Positions 6,634-13,475 are shown, counted from the stretch's first letter. The stretch is 13,847 nt of DNA from an uncultured Prevotella sp. (GCA_902477645.1 CABSIA010000076.1:1-13847); one strand, 5' to 3'. Translations and numbers: made by a program. The notes: generated from the sequence alone by a model not told the origin.

Positions 6634-8984
6634 TGAAAAAAACACTCGCTGCATTATGTCTGATTATTTTCTTTTCTATAGGCGTAAACGCTCAGGAAAG
6701 ATTTAACCAGATCAACGAGAACGGTGAAATATCTACACGCGGAACATCAGGACGTAACAAGCGCGACTCGCTCGGTTCTGACAAAAAAATACCCGTCGGC
6801 ATTCATGCATGGACTGTCGACAGCAAATTTGGCGACATAAGGCCTGCTGCTGTCGACACTGTTTCCCACATGTTTATGAACAGCATATTCACAACTGGCA
6901 TGAGAGGCGAATACAACACCACTGGAAACCTCGGTGCCCCTCGAATAGCCAGACTTTTCATAGACAGATGCGACGATGGGCAGTTTATTTTCACCCATCC
7001 CTACGACTTCATTATTAAGCCGATAGACGAACACAAATTCACTAATACTCTGTCGCCATTTACTAATCTTACCTACAACACGGCTGGGGACAGAACAAAC
7101 GGCGAAGACCATTTTACGGCAAAATACGCAATAAATGCAGGCAAAAAGTTTGGCGCAGGATTCAAGTTCGACTATCTGTATGGCAGAGGATATTACCAAA
7201 ACCAAAGCACATCGCATTTCAACTATACCATGTACGCCTCGTATCTTGGCGAGAGATACCAGGCACACACCATCATTTCGACCAACCATCAGAAGGTTAC
7301 AGAAAATGGCGGTATAACAAACGATGACTATATTGTTCATCCGGAATCGTTCAACGAGTCGTTCCGTACTTCTGAAATTCCGGTAAATCTTGACAGAAAC
7401 TGGAACCGGAACGACAACCTCCATTTGTTTCTCTCTCATCGTTATAGCGTAGGCTTCAAACGCAAAGTGCCTATGACAAAAGAAGAGATTGAGGCAAAGA
7501 GATTTGCCATGGCTTCGCAAAAGGAAAATGCCGAGCGAAAGGCACGGGAAGAGGCATTGAAGAATAAAAATGAGGATGGTGAAGACGAAGATTTTGAAGA
7601 AGACTACGATGCCAAGAAAAAAACTCAAACTTTTGCAGGCAGGCCCGACAACGCCACGATTGCAGGCCCGGCAGTTGCCGACACAACAAAAACAGACTCA
7701 ACGGCTTTGGCAAATACACGCATTGCTGTAAACGGCAAGGCGGCAGCCGACTCGCTGTTGGCAAAAGAAAGCAAATTAGCAGAGGACACCACATGGCTGA
7801 AAGACGAGTATGTGCCTGTAACAAGTTTTATCCATACACTGCAGGTTGACAACTACCGGCGCATTTATCAGGCATACGACACACCTGAAGATTTTTACGC
7901 CGACACATACGATGTGACAGAGAAATACGCAGGCGACTCCATTTACGACCGTACAAAGATGCTAAGCGTTAAAAATACATTTGCGCTGTCGTTGCTCGAG
8001 GGTTTCAACAAATGGGCTAAAGCAGGCGTAAAACTCTTTGCCGCTCACGAATTGCGAAAGTTCACCTTGCCTGATGTCTTGGCAGACAGAACGTTCAACG
8101 AGAACAACATAAGCGTTGGCGGACAACTGATAAAATCGCAAGGCAAAACATTGCACTATAACGCATTAGGCGAATTTTTCGTAGCCGGAGAAGATGCTGG
8201 AAACATAAAGATTGACGCATCTGCCGACTTGAATTTCCGTCTGTTTGGAGATACCGTGACATTGGCGGCAAGCGGTTTCTTCCATCGCACAAATCCGACT
8301 TTCTACTATCGCCACTACCAGTCACGGCATTTCTGGTGGGACAACAGCAACCTTGACGCAATAACGCACACCCGCATTCAAGGACTATTTGGCTACCGCA
8401 AGACACGCACTACGGTCAGAGTTGCCATAGACGAAATCCAAAATCTCACGTATTTTGGCTCTTCATATTCTGTTGACGACGAGTTCAACCGCAAGGCTAC
8501 AAAGGTAAATGTCCGTCAGGCAGACGATGCCGTGAGCCTCATCACTGTATCTCTGTGTCAGGACTTTAAGCTGGGGCCGCTCAACTGGGAAAATGTCGTG
8601 ACATGGCAAAAGTCAAGCAAGGAATCTGTTCTCCCTGTACCGTCGCTCAACATTTACACAAACCTTTTCTTGAGATTTAAGATTGCCAAGGTTTTGAGTT
8701 GTGACTTCGGTGCCGATATGCGCTATTTCAGCAAATATTATGCTCCCGACTATACTCCGGGTATAGGTCAATACACAGTGCAGGAAGGCGATAACAGAGT
8801 TGAGATTGGAAACTATCCCCTCGTAAACGCTTATCTTAACTTCCATCTGAAACATACAAGATTTTTTGTGATGATGAGCCATATCAATGCTGGCAACGGA
8901 AAGGCTAATTATTTCTTTGCCCCCCACTACCCTCTCAACCAAAGAATTTTGCGGTTCGGCGTAAGCTGGAATTTCTTCAACTAA
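6633..8984 (+). CDS. Putative outer membrane porin (Porin_10-like)
   Basis: A 783-residue protein with signal peptide MKKTLAALCLIIFFSIGVNA (cleavage probably before Gln21). The body is rich in alternating aromatic/polar strands, for example FGAGFKFDYLYGRGYYQNQS and YTMYASYLGERY, and ends in a strand closing on Phe (RFGVSWNFFN), a typical beta-barrel C-terminal signature. This matches the Bacteroidetes putative porin family I know as Porin_10; substrate unknown. A strongly charged, probably helical or disordered insert at about residues 281-336 (Glu/Lys/Asp-rich, with a run of acidic residues) interrupts the barrel pattern and is probably a loop or periplasmic segment. The start at 6633 is preferred over an ATG 24 nt upstream because it gives a proper signal peptide and overlaps the preceding stop. 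menA follows after 12 nt. Confidence 0.8.
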   Translation: MKKTLAALCLIIFFSIGVNAQERFNQINENGEISTRGTSGRNKRDSLGSDKKIPVGIHAWTVDSKFGDIRPAAVDTVSHMFMNSIFTTGMRGEYNTTGNLGAPRIARLFIDRCDDGQFIFTHPYDFIIKPIDEHKFTNTLSPFTNLTYNTAGDRTNGEDHFTAKYAINAGKKFGAGFKFDYLYGRGYYQNQSTSHFNYTMYASYLGERYQAHTIISTNHQKVTENGGITNDDYIVHPESFNESFRTSEIPVNLDRNWNRNDNLHLFLSHRYSVGFKRKVPMTKEEIEAKRFAMASQKENAERKAREEALKNKNEDGEDEDFEEDYDAKKKTQTFAGRPDNATIAGPAVADTTKTDSTALANTRIAVNGKAAADSLLAKESKLAEDTTWLKDEYVPVTSFIHTLQVDNYRRIYQAYDTPEDFYADTYDVTEKYAGDSIYDRTKMLSVKNTFALSLLEGFNKWAKAGVKLFAAHELRKFTLPDVLADRTFNENNISVGGQLIKSQGKTLHYNALGEFFVAGEDAGNIKIDASADLNFRLFGDTVTLAASGFFHRTNPTFYYRHYQSRHFWWDNSNLDAITHTRIQGLFGYRKTRTTVRVAIDEIQNLTYFGSSYSVDDEFNRKATKVNVRQADDAVSLITVSLCQDFKLGPLNWENVVTWQKSSKESVLPVPSLNIYTNLFLRFKIAKVLSCDFGADMRYFSKYYAPDYTPGIGQYTVQEGDNRVEIGNYPLVNAYLNFHLKHTRFFVMMSHINAGNGKANYFFAPHYPLNQRILRFGVSWNFFN

Positions 8985-8996
8985 TTTTTACAGACA

Positions 8997-9935
8997 ATGA
9001 AGACAAACTCACCTCGTGCCTGGTTTCTTGCAGCACGCCCGAAGACTCTTACAGGAGCAGCCGTACCTGTTATGATGGGATTTGCTCTCGCTATCAACGA
9101 GTCTGGGGCGGATGGATTTCGCATTGTCCCTGCCGTCTTGTGCATGCTGTTTGCATTCATTATGCAAATCGATGCCAACTTCATCAACGACTACTTCGAC
9201 TGCAAGCGTGGAAACGACGACGAGACCAGACTTGGTCCTAAAAGGGCATGTGCTGAAGGATGGATAACCATGAGCGCAATGTGGAAAGGCATAATTTACA
9301 CAACACTGCTGGCATGTGCCGTAGGCCTGCCACTCATCTGTTATGGCGGCTATATAATGATATTGATAGGCGTGGCATGCGTAATTTTCTGCTTCCTGTA
9401 CACAACGCTCTTCTCATACCTTGGCTTGGGCGACATTCTCGTACTGGTATTTTTCGGAATAGTGCCGGTATGCACTACGCAATATCTGTGTGTGTCACAA
9501 AATCCAACATATTCTGCTGATTTGACAGGCATAAACATTCATGGACTGATATTCTCCCTTGCCTGCGGTTTTGTGATTGACAGTCTGCTGATTGTAAACA
9601 ACTACCGCGATATTGAAAACGACAGAAAGGCAGGAAAGAATACCATTATCGTACGTTTAGGCAAACAGAACGGATTGCGCCTGTATCTCGTCACAGGCTT
9701 TTTAGGTATCGTTCTTTCTGCTGCAACATACGCTTGCCTGTTCAGCCTTACGACAACGCTCATCTGTACATTGGCACTTTTGCCTTACACCCTACTCCAT
9801 GTTTCCACATACAAAAACATGAAAACTATTGGCGAAGGACGCAGGCTGAACACCACTCTCGGCCAAACAGCCCGCAACATGTTTGTGTTTGGACTCTCTT
9901 CGGCTTTTTCCTTGGCTATTGCCTCATTAATATAG
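8997..9935 (+). CDS. menA: 1,4-dihydroxy-2-naphthoate prenyltransferase (MenA)
   Basis: A 312-residue polytopic inner-membrane UbiA-superfamily enzyme that attaches the prenyl chain to 1,4-dihydroxy-2-naphthoate in menaquinone synthesis. Seen: N-terminal AWFLAARPKTLTGAAVPV, typical of MenA; the first Asp-rich motif NFINDYFDCKRGNDD (about residues 61-75) and the second motif NNYRDIENDRKAGK (about 201-214), which bind the Mg-diphosphate of the prenyl donor; and about eight hydrophobic helices. Both motifs are intact and the length is normal. It follows the porin by 12 nt and precedes the HD gene by 32 nt in the same direction, so cotranscription is likely. The rest of the men pathway is not in the window. 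Confidence 0.93.
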   Translation: MKTNSPRAWFLAARPKTLTGAAVPVMMGFALAINESGADGFRIVPAVLCMLFAFIMQIDANFINDYFDCKRGNDDETRLGPKRACAEGWITMSAMWKGIIYTTLLACAVGLPLICYGGYIMILIGVACVIFCFLYTTLFSYLGLGDILVLVFFGIVPVCTTQYLCVSQNPTYSADLTGINIHGLIFSLACGFVIDSLLIVNNYRDIENDRKAGKNTIIVRLGKQNGLRLYLVTGFLGIVLSAATYACLFSLTTTLICTLALLPYTLLHVSTYKNMKTIGEGRRLNTTLGQTARNMFVFGLSSAFSLAIASLI

Positions 9936-9967
9936 AGGTATTTTTTGTTTTTTAACACCATTAAAAT

Positions 9968-10612
9968 ATGCAGCAGCAAGTAGACCTCACCTTGATGGAG
10001 TTTGTAGAACAGCAGATTTTGCCACGCTATGCGGCATTTGGCAAAAGCCACGGAATGTTCCATGTCACCCGTGTGATAAACAATATTATCGGACTCGCAC
10101 GCCAAGTTGGTGCCGACATCAACATGGCATACACAATTGCGGCATACCACGATTTGGGCATGGAGGGGCCAAGAGCCATACACCACCTGACAAGCGGAAA
10201 AATTCTTGCTGCCGACGCAAGACTGAGAAAATGGTTCTCGCCTGAGCAGCTTAAGATTATGCGTGAGGCTGTTGAGGATCACCGCGCCTCTGCATCGCAT
10301 GCTCCAAGAAGCATTTACGGAAAACTCGTTGCAGAGGCCGACAGAGATATTGAACCTGAAATTGTATTTACCCGTTGTATTGAGTTTGGATTGGAAAGAG
10401 AGCCCGGCAAAGGCAAGGAATGGCATTGGGAGCGTTTCGCATCACACATGGAAAACAAATATTCTATAAACGGATACATAAAACTATGGATTCCAAACTC
10501 ACCAAATGAACAAAGGCTAAAAAAACTTCGGACTATAATTGCAGACAAGGACAAACTTCGCCGGCAATTTGAAATTTACTACAATAAAATGAAAGGTGAG
10601 CAAAACGAATAG
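9968..10612 (+). CDS. HD-domain phosphohydrolase-like protein
   Basis: A 214-residue soluble protein with an HD metal-dependent phosphohydrolase fold. Visible ligands: His32 (GMFHVTRV), His61-Asp62 (AAYHDLGM), and the conserved downstream Asp125 in KLVAEADRDIE, with His105 (VEDHR) and His111 in between. This order H...HD...D is standard for the superfamily, so catalysis is plausible; the substrate (nucleotide or other phosphoester) cannot be told. The C-terminus is Lys/Arg-rich. The start is at the first ATG, 32 nt after menA. It is the last plus-strand gene of the series, and no convincing plus-strand terminator follows. A minus-strand transcription unit converges on it. Membership in the YfbR/YedJ-like broader group is possible but unproven. 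Confidence 0.8.
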   Translation: MQQQVDLTLMEFVEQQILPRYAAFGKSHGMFHVTRVINNIIGLARQVGADINMAYTIAAYHDLGMEGPRAIHHLTSGKILAADARLRKWFSPEQLKIMREAVEDHRASASHAPRSIYGKLVAEADRDIEPEIVFTRCIEFGLEREPGKGKEWHWERFASHMENKYSINGYIKLWIPNSPNEQRLKKLRTIIADKDKLRRQFEIYYNKMKGEQNE

Positions 10613-10761
10613 AAAATAAGGAAAAGTATCTACAGCGTTTGTATTTCACTAATTTACGAATAGACAACACGTGGACAACAGCCTCCCGGAAATGGAGCGT
10701 ATTTTGGACAACATTTCTGTTCATTAGTATTCACAATCGTGTTCAAATGCACATACCGCTT

Positions 10762-10809
10762 AAAAACACTATAGGCGGTATGCTCTTGAAAATCAGAACA
10801 TACCGCCTA
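10762..10809 (-). terminator. Minus-strand hairpin terminator with an extra stem copy
   Basis: Perfect 11-bp stem: TAGGCGGTATG (10772-10782) and CATACCGCCTA (10799-10809), with a 16-nt loop. Read on the minus strand it is followed by five Ts (10766-10762). A further CATACCGC at 10752-10759 could pair with the 10775-10782 arm instead, so two mutually exclusive hairpins can form. It probably ends the small transcription unit starting near 11063. Confidence 0.6.
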
Positions 10810-10838
10810 AGTAGCTTATTATAAAGGTCTATTGCCTG

Positions 10839-10931
10839 TTATTCGATGGCAGCCTGCGCCGCTGCTAAGGAATACTGATTATCAACTACATAGATAGGGT
10901 TTGGGAAACATTTGGGAAACATTTGTTTCAT
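10839..10931 (-). CDS. Possible 30-aa peptide within the small transcript
   Basis: The frame reads MKQMFPKCFPNPIYV, then VDNQYSLAAAQAAIE, then TAA. An internal ATG nine bases later (10922) is an alternative start. The N-terminal part contains an 11-bp tandem duplication that encodes the FPKCFP stretch, and the C-terminal part is Ala-rich and helix-like. The same frame stays open past the stop for over 30 codons through the terminator hairpin, so this might also be the tail of a degraded longer gene. No family recognised. The support is its position between a promoter and a terminator, which is modest. Confidence 0.25.
   Translation of the reverse strand: MKQMFPKCFPNPIYVVDNQYSLAAAQAAIE
10900..10921. 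repeat. 11-bp tandem duplication
   Basis: TTTGGGAAACA occurs twice without a gap (10900-10910, 10911-10921) and is followed by a partial third copy TTTG (10922-10925). It lies inside the candidate small transcript. Confidence 0.8.
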
Positions 10932-11056
10932 GTACTGCACATTCTGCTTCCTTGTGCCAATCGATTATTCTCCATACCTTTCTATACTTCTTTCAATTAT
11001 TTCTGTTTTTGGGGGTTAATACTAACTGCGTCACATGCCTGCTTGCACGTTCTGCA

Positions 11057-11074
11057 AATTTTGCTTGCAAAATT
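11057..11074. repeat. Inverted repeat overlapping the small-RNA promoter
   Basis: AATTTTGC (11057-11064), TT, GCAAAATT (11067-11074) form a perfect 8-bp palindromic pair. The right arm is part of the minus-strand -7 box and the left arm covers the predicted start site, so it could be an operator or arise simply from the AT-rich consensus. Confidence 0.6.
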
Positions 11075-11099
11075 AACGAATAATCTACAGAACACCAAA
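11068..11099 (-). promoter_or_regulatory. Promoter of the small minus-strand transcript
   Basis: On the minus strand, TTTG (11099-11096), a 20-bp spacer and TAATTTTG (11075-11068) match the Bacteroidetes -33/-7 consensus exactly, including spacing. It is, with the bamD promoter, the best promoter in the window, yet no ordinary gene lies downstream of it. Confidence 0.6.
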
Positions 11100-11190
11100 C
11101 TTTCTGCAAGTTATTCACGCTTTACGTGCAAAATATGTCGTTTCTATGATGAACAAACATCTAATCATATACTCCAGGGGGCAGTTTCGC

Positions 11191-11399
11191 TTTTCAGTAA
11201 AAAGAAAAGGATTGCCCGTTCATGCGGTTTAGGTTTAAGTTTAGAAAGGCTTATATATATAATAAGGTAGGTAAACTTGAATAGCGACAGAACAAGTTTA
11301 TTTTCCAGGTTTAAGAAGGGCATGTATATATACATGGGGTAAGATAAACCTAAACCACTTCCTGCCCCTTCATCCTTGTCCTTTTCTTTTTACTGAAAA
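11191..11399. repeat. 209-bp palindrome-rich element with 21-bp terminal inverted repeats
   Basis: The outer arms 11191-11211 and 11379-11399 are perfect 21-bp inverted copies beginning TTTTCAGTAAAAAG. Inside, GGTTTAGGTTTA (11226-11237) pairs with TAAACCTAAACC (11345-11356). AAGTTTA (11237-11243) pairs with TAAACTT (11272-11278), enclosing CTTAT...ATAAG. TAAACTTG (11272-11279) can alternatively pair with CAAGTTTA (11293-11300). CATGTATATATACATG (11321-11336) is a perfect 16-bp palindrome. The hexamer RGTTTA occurs eight times in both orientations over 131 bp. It carries no supported gene and no obvious flanking target-site duplication. It could be a MITE-like remnant, a structured RNA, or a protein-binding/origin-like DNA element. 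Confidence 0.75.
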
Positions 11400-11445
11400 A
11401 AGAGTCTCCTGCAAAGGCTTTTTGCCAATCGCAGAAGACTCTTTT
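11398..11445 (-). terminator. Terminator of the ATPase-TOPRIM operon
   Basis: AAAAGAGTCT (11398-11407) pairs perfectly with AGACTCTTTT (11436-11445). Inside, CTGC pairs with GCAG, and GGC-TTTTT-GCC forms the tip. A/T tracts on both sides make it potentially bidirectional. It begins 25 nt past the TOPRIM gene stop and abuts the palindromic element (its left arm overlaps the last two bases of that element). Confidence 0.8.
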
Positions 11446-11470
11446 GTTTTTCTATGAATATTTCAACACC

Positions 11471-12232
11471 CTACTTCATATACTCATAAATGAAGATAGG
11501 GAAACTGTTCAGTATGGCCACACTTTCGTTTGGCTTTACATACTTCGTCACTTGGTTGTTGAATACAGCCAATTGACCGATCTCGGATTTCTCTCTGGGC
11601 ATAGTGAACAACCCTGTTGTCAGCAGGTTTGCCTTACAGACATTCATTGCCCTCAGATACTCCCAGTTATCCTTTACCTTCAGATATTTGTCCTTGGTGG
11701 GAGTTTCTCCATCCTTGAACAGCAGATGGTCAAGGCTATCGTATGCGGAGAACTCGCGTGCCAGACGCTTGAAGTCTTTGCAGGCTTCCCGTCCAATGGT
11801 ATAGCTGGCATACGCATCATCAGGCAATTCCTTGGTGTAGCGGATGGATTCAATCATGGGATAGTTGATGTAGAGTTTGCCGTTGTCGGTTTCATCATCA
11901 AATAGTGTCAGCATCTCTTCCACGCGCCTGTTGATTTCGTCAAGCGAAAGTTGGGAGTTTTGGAAGTCATAGTCGAAGAACAGGAATATTTCAGAAATAT
12001 CCGAGTTCCTTATGCCGTCCAATGTCGCATCGCCTCTATCGGCAAGACGTTCTCGCATGAGAGCGACAATATCACCATCCCCATCATACTCTTGCAGCTC
12101 GTTGTATAGGTCATAGATATTGTTCCCGAAAGAACAGATGATATTCTCGTTCTGCTTCGGGAAATACAACCTCTCTAATGTCCTGTACAGACGAGGTTCA
12201 CGTTCGTCGCCTTCAAATACAAACAGTATCAT
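11471..12232 (-). CDS. TOPRIM-like protein of an ATPase-linked two-gene system
   Basis: A 253-residue soluble protein. The N-terminus MILFVFEGDEREPRLY places an invariant-looking Glu7 at the end of the first strand, and IFLFFDYDF carries Asp87 and Asp89 after another hydrophobic strand. This Glu...Asp-x-Asp order is the TOPRIM metal site seen in OLD nucleases, RloB and AriB (DUF4435). YINYPMIESIRY (Glu128) resembles the further conserved Pro/Glu segment of RloB-like proteins. In PARIS and AbiL systems such a protein is the effector, controlled by a partner ATPase. Here the ATG overlaps the ATPase stop by 4 nt (ATGA), so the two are translationally coupled and probably form a complex. I recognise similar unnamed Bacteroides proteins beside ATPases. 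The nuclease or other activity is inferred only. Confidence 0.65.
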   Translation of the reverse strand: MILFVFEGDEREPRLYRTLERLYFPKQNENIICSFGNNIYDLYNELQEYDGDGDIVALMRERLADRGDATLDGIRNSDISEIFLFFDYDFQNSQLSLDEINRRVEEMLTLFDDETDNGKLYINYPMIESIRYTKELPDDAYASYTIGREACKDFKRLAREFSAYDSLDHLLFKDGETPTKDKYLKVKDNWEYLRAMNVCKANLLTTGLFTMPREKSEIGQLAVFNNQVTKYVKPNESVAILNSFPIFIYEYMK

Positions 12233-13335
12233 AAGCCAAATGTTCCGCCTCTATAAAGTTTCTCCAGATTGTGTCCAAAGCGCAGTTCCTTGTCTGTCAT
12301 GTCGCAGATGGCTTTAATCTGGTTGTCTCTGAGAATGAAGAAGCAGTCGGGACGGAGCAGATCATTGCTCAACAGGAAGGTGTCGTGAGTGGTTACAAAC
12401 ACCTGATTGCTTCCCTCAAACAATCGCTTGCAAATCTTATAGGACAATTCATGGTGGTAGAAAGCATCAAACTCGAGAAGGAACACGAATGAAGCATTAT
12501 CCATTTCCTTTAGCCAATAGTATTGAAGCTCCAGATTCTTTGTACCTGTGGATGCCACCCATTGGAATGGTATTCTCACGCCGTCCATCAGACAGTAAAG
12601 CACGTTCTCACCTTGCGCATTGGGAGCAAACTCATACTCTTGTCCACTAACCTCTTTCAGGTATGCAGCAAAGTCATCGGCAAGTTTGTGTGTGATAATA
12701 TACTCCTCAATGTTGCTTCCTCCCCCTTTCAAGCCAATGAACTCGCGGTTATCCAAGCTTCTGAAGAACAGCATATTCTCAACAAAATCCCGGAGCAAGA
12801 GCAGGGCGTGCCCCTTGGGAAGAGGCACAGAACCAAGCAGGTAGTTGACAATAGAGATGTTGTTTGCACTATCCTTCAGGCTATCAACCGCTGTCTGTGT
12901 CAATCCAAACTCGTTGGCAACGTTCAAAACACCTTTATCCTTCAACAGCACCTCATTGCCATCCACAATCAGCTGTTCACGAACGATGTTGCCCTTCATC
13001 TCCAAAGCCACCTTGCTATAACTATACAATAAGGTATGCCCGCCCAGGACAAATGTGTACTCAAATTCCACCGGCAGGTCTTGATAGCCGGCACAAGCAT
13101 AATTCAGGTAATAGTCTGGCTTCTTCCATTTATGAGACAGATGGTTGGCAATATCGAAGATAGCCAAACCGAAATTTGACTTTCCTGCTCCGTTTGGACC
13201 ATAGATGATGCCATTCTTGACAACACCTTCTTGAACGGCATCAGCATTAAAAGAGTAGTTGCTTGGATGGGACAAGTCCCATTCAATACGATGCTTAAAG
13301 CCTTTATAGTTTGTAACTGCGAATTGTGTAAGCAT
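12229..13335 (-). CDS. AAA15/SMC-like ATPase with altered Walker B
   Basis: A 368-residue ABC/SMC-type ATPase resembling the AAA15 (COG1106-like) family. Seen: N-terminal strand FAVTNYKGFK; Walker A GPNGAGKS at residues 46-53; signature-like STGTKN at 262-267; a Walker B region VFLLEFDAFYHHELS, in which Glu288 is kept but the preceding residue, normally Asp, is Leu287; an H-loop TTHD with His317; and the C-terminal GHNLEKLYRGG that I associate with this family. No coiled-coil arm of SMC length. It is the first gene of a two-gene operon with the TOPRIM protein (ATGA overlap), the arrangement of AriA-AriB and AbiLi-AbiLii defence pairs, in which the ATPase senses phage and releases the effector. 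A -7 box lies about 32 nt upstream. Function in phage defence is inference from architecture. Confidence 0.75.
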   Translation of the reverse strand: MLTQFAVTNYKGFKHRIEWDLSHPSNYSFNADAVQEGVVKNGIIYGPNGAGKSNFGLAIFDIANHLSHKWKKPDYYLNYACAGYQDLPVEFEYTFVLGGHTLLYSYSKVALEMKGNIVREQLIVDGNEVLLKDKGVLNVANEFGLTQTAVDSLKDSANNISIVNYLLGSVPLPKGHALLLLRDFVENMLFFRSLDNREFIGLKGGGSNIEEYIITHKLADDFAAYLKEVSGQEYEFAPNAQGENVLYCLMDGVRIPFQWVASTGTKNLELQYYWLKEMDNASFVFLLEFDAFYHHELSYKICKRLFEGSNQVFVTTHDTFLLSNDLLRPDCFFILRDNQIKAICDMTDKELRFGHNLEKLYRGGTFGL

Positions 13336-13366
13336 ATCTACTTGTTTTTATTATTATTTGAGGGTA

Positions 13367-13374
13367 CAAAGTTA
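13367..13374 (-). promoter_or_regulatory. -7 box of the ATPase-TOPRIM operon
   Basis: Reads TAACTTTG on the minus strand, fitting TAnnTTTG, with a predicted start near 13362 and a leader of about 26 nt. At the -33 position there is only TTTTA, and it lies inside the CCGTAA...TTACGG inverted repeat. Confidence 0.5.
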
Positions 13375-13390
13375 CTAATAAAATGCTGTT

Positions 13391-13420
13391 CCGTAAAATA
13401 ATTACGGCATAAAGCGTAAT
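13391..13420. promoter_or_regulatory. Operator-like overlapping inverted repeats
   Basis: CCGTAA (13391-13396) and TTACGG (13402-13407) form a perfect inverted repeat with a 5-nt spacer. ATTACG (13401-13406) also pairs with CGTAAT (13415-13420). A further TTACG lies at 13476-13480. The first repeat covers the expected -33 region of the ATPase promoter, so a repressor site is possible. No regulator gene is visible nearby. Confidence 0.4.
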
Positions 13421-13475
13421 TTCGAGCTAATTTTTAATATTCAAGGGTCATTTTTCTTTGTTAGACGTTCAAAAA

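Larger units (their letters stand above)
10762..11063 (-). ncRNA. Candidate ~300-nt small RNA or small-peptide transcript
   Basis: This is an inferred transcription unit. On the minus strand an excellent promoter (11068-11099) predicts a start near 11063, and a hairpin plus T tract ends at 10762. Between them is no gene of ordinary size. It may be a regulatory RNA, or an mRNA for the 30-aa frame at 10839-10931. I recognise no known RNA family (not tmRNA, RNase P RNA or tRNA by inspection). It runs convergent to the HD gene. Confidence 0.4.

Noticed and set aside
6747..7628. Long minus-strand open frame (293 codons) across the porin gene
   Set aside because: It lies wholly antisense to a well-supported porin with signal peptide and barrel pattern. 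Its product is a Cys/Val/Phe-rich string without a recognisable domain, as expected of a complementary-strand shadow.
10762..11063. tmRNA, RNase P RNA or retron non-coding RNA for the orphan transcript
   Set aside because: No tRNA-like CCA end, no recognisable RNase P core motifs, and no reverse transcriptase gene nearby; none of these known classes fits by inspection.
10923..11270. Plus-strand frame of 115 codons in the structured intergenic region
   Set aside because: The product is a Cys/Phe/Leu-rich string with no domain, and its end runs through the palindromic element. No promoter fitting the local consensus precedes it.
11191..11399. Insertion sequence or CRISPR array as explanation for the inverted repeats
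   Set aside because: No transposase frame lies inside, no target-site duplication is seen at the edges, and there are no regularly spaced direct repeats with unique spacers, so only a MITE-like or structured-element reading remains open.
11444..11905. Plus-strand frame of 153 codons opposite the TOPRIM gene
   Set aside because: It is antisense to the TOPRIM frame, which has the metal-site motifs and the ATGA coupling to the ATPase. The plus-strand product shows no domain.
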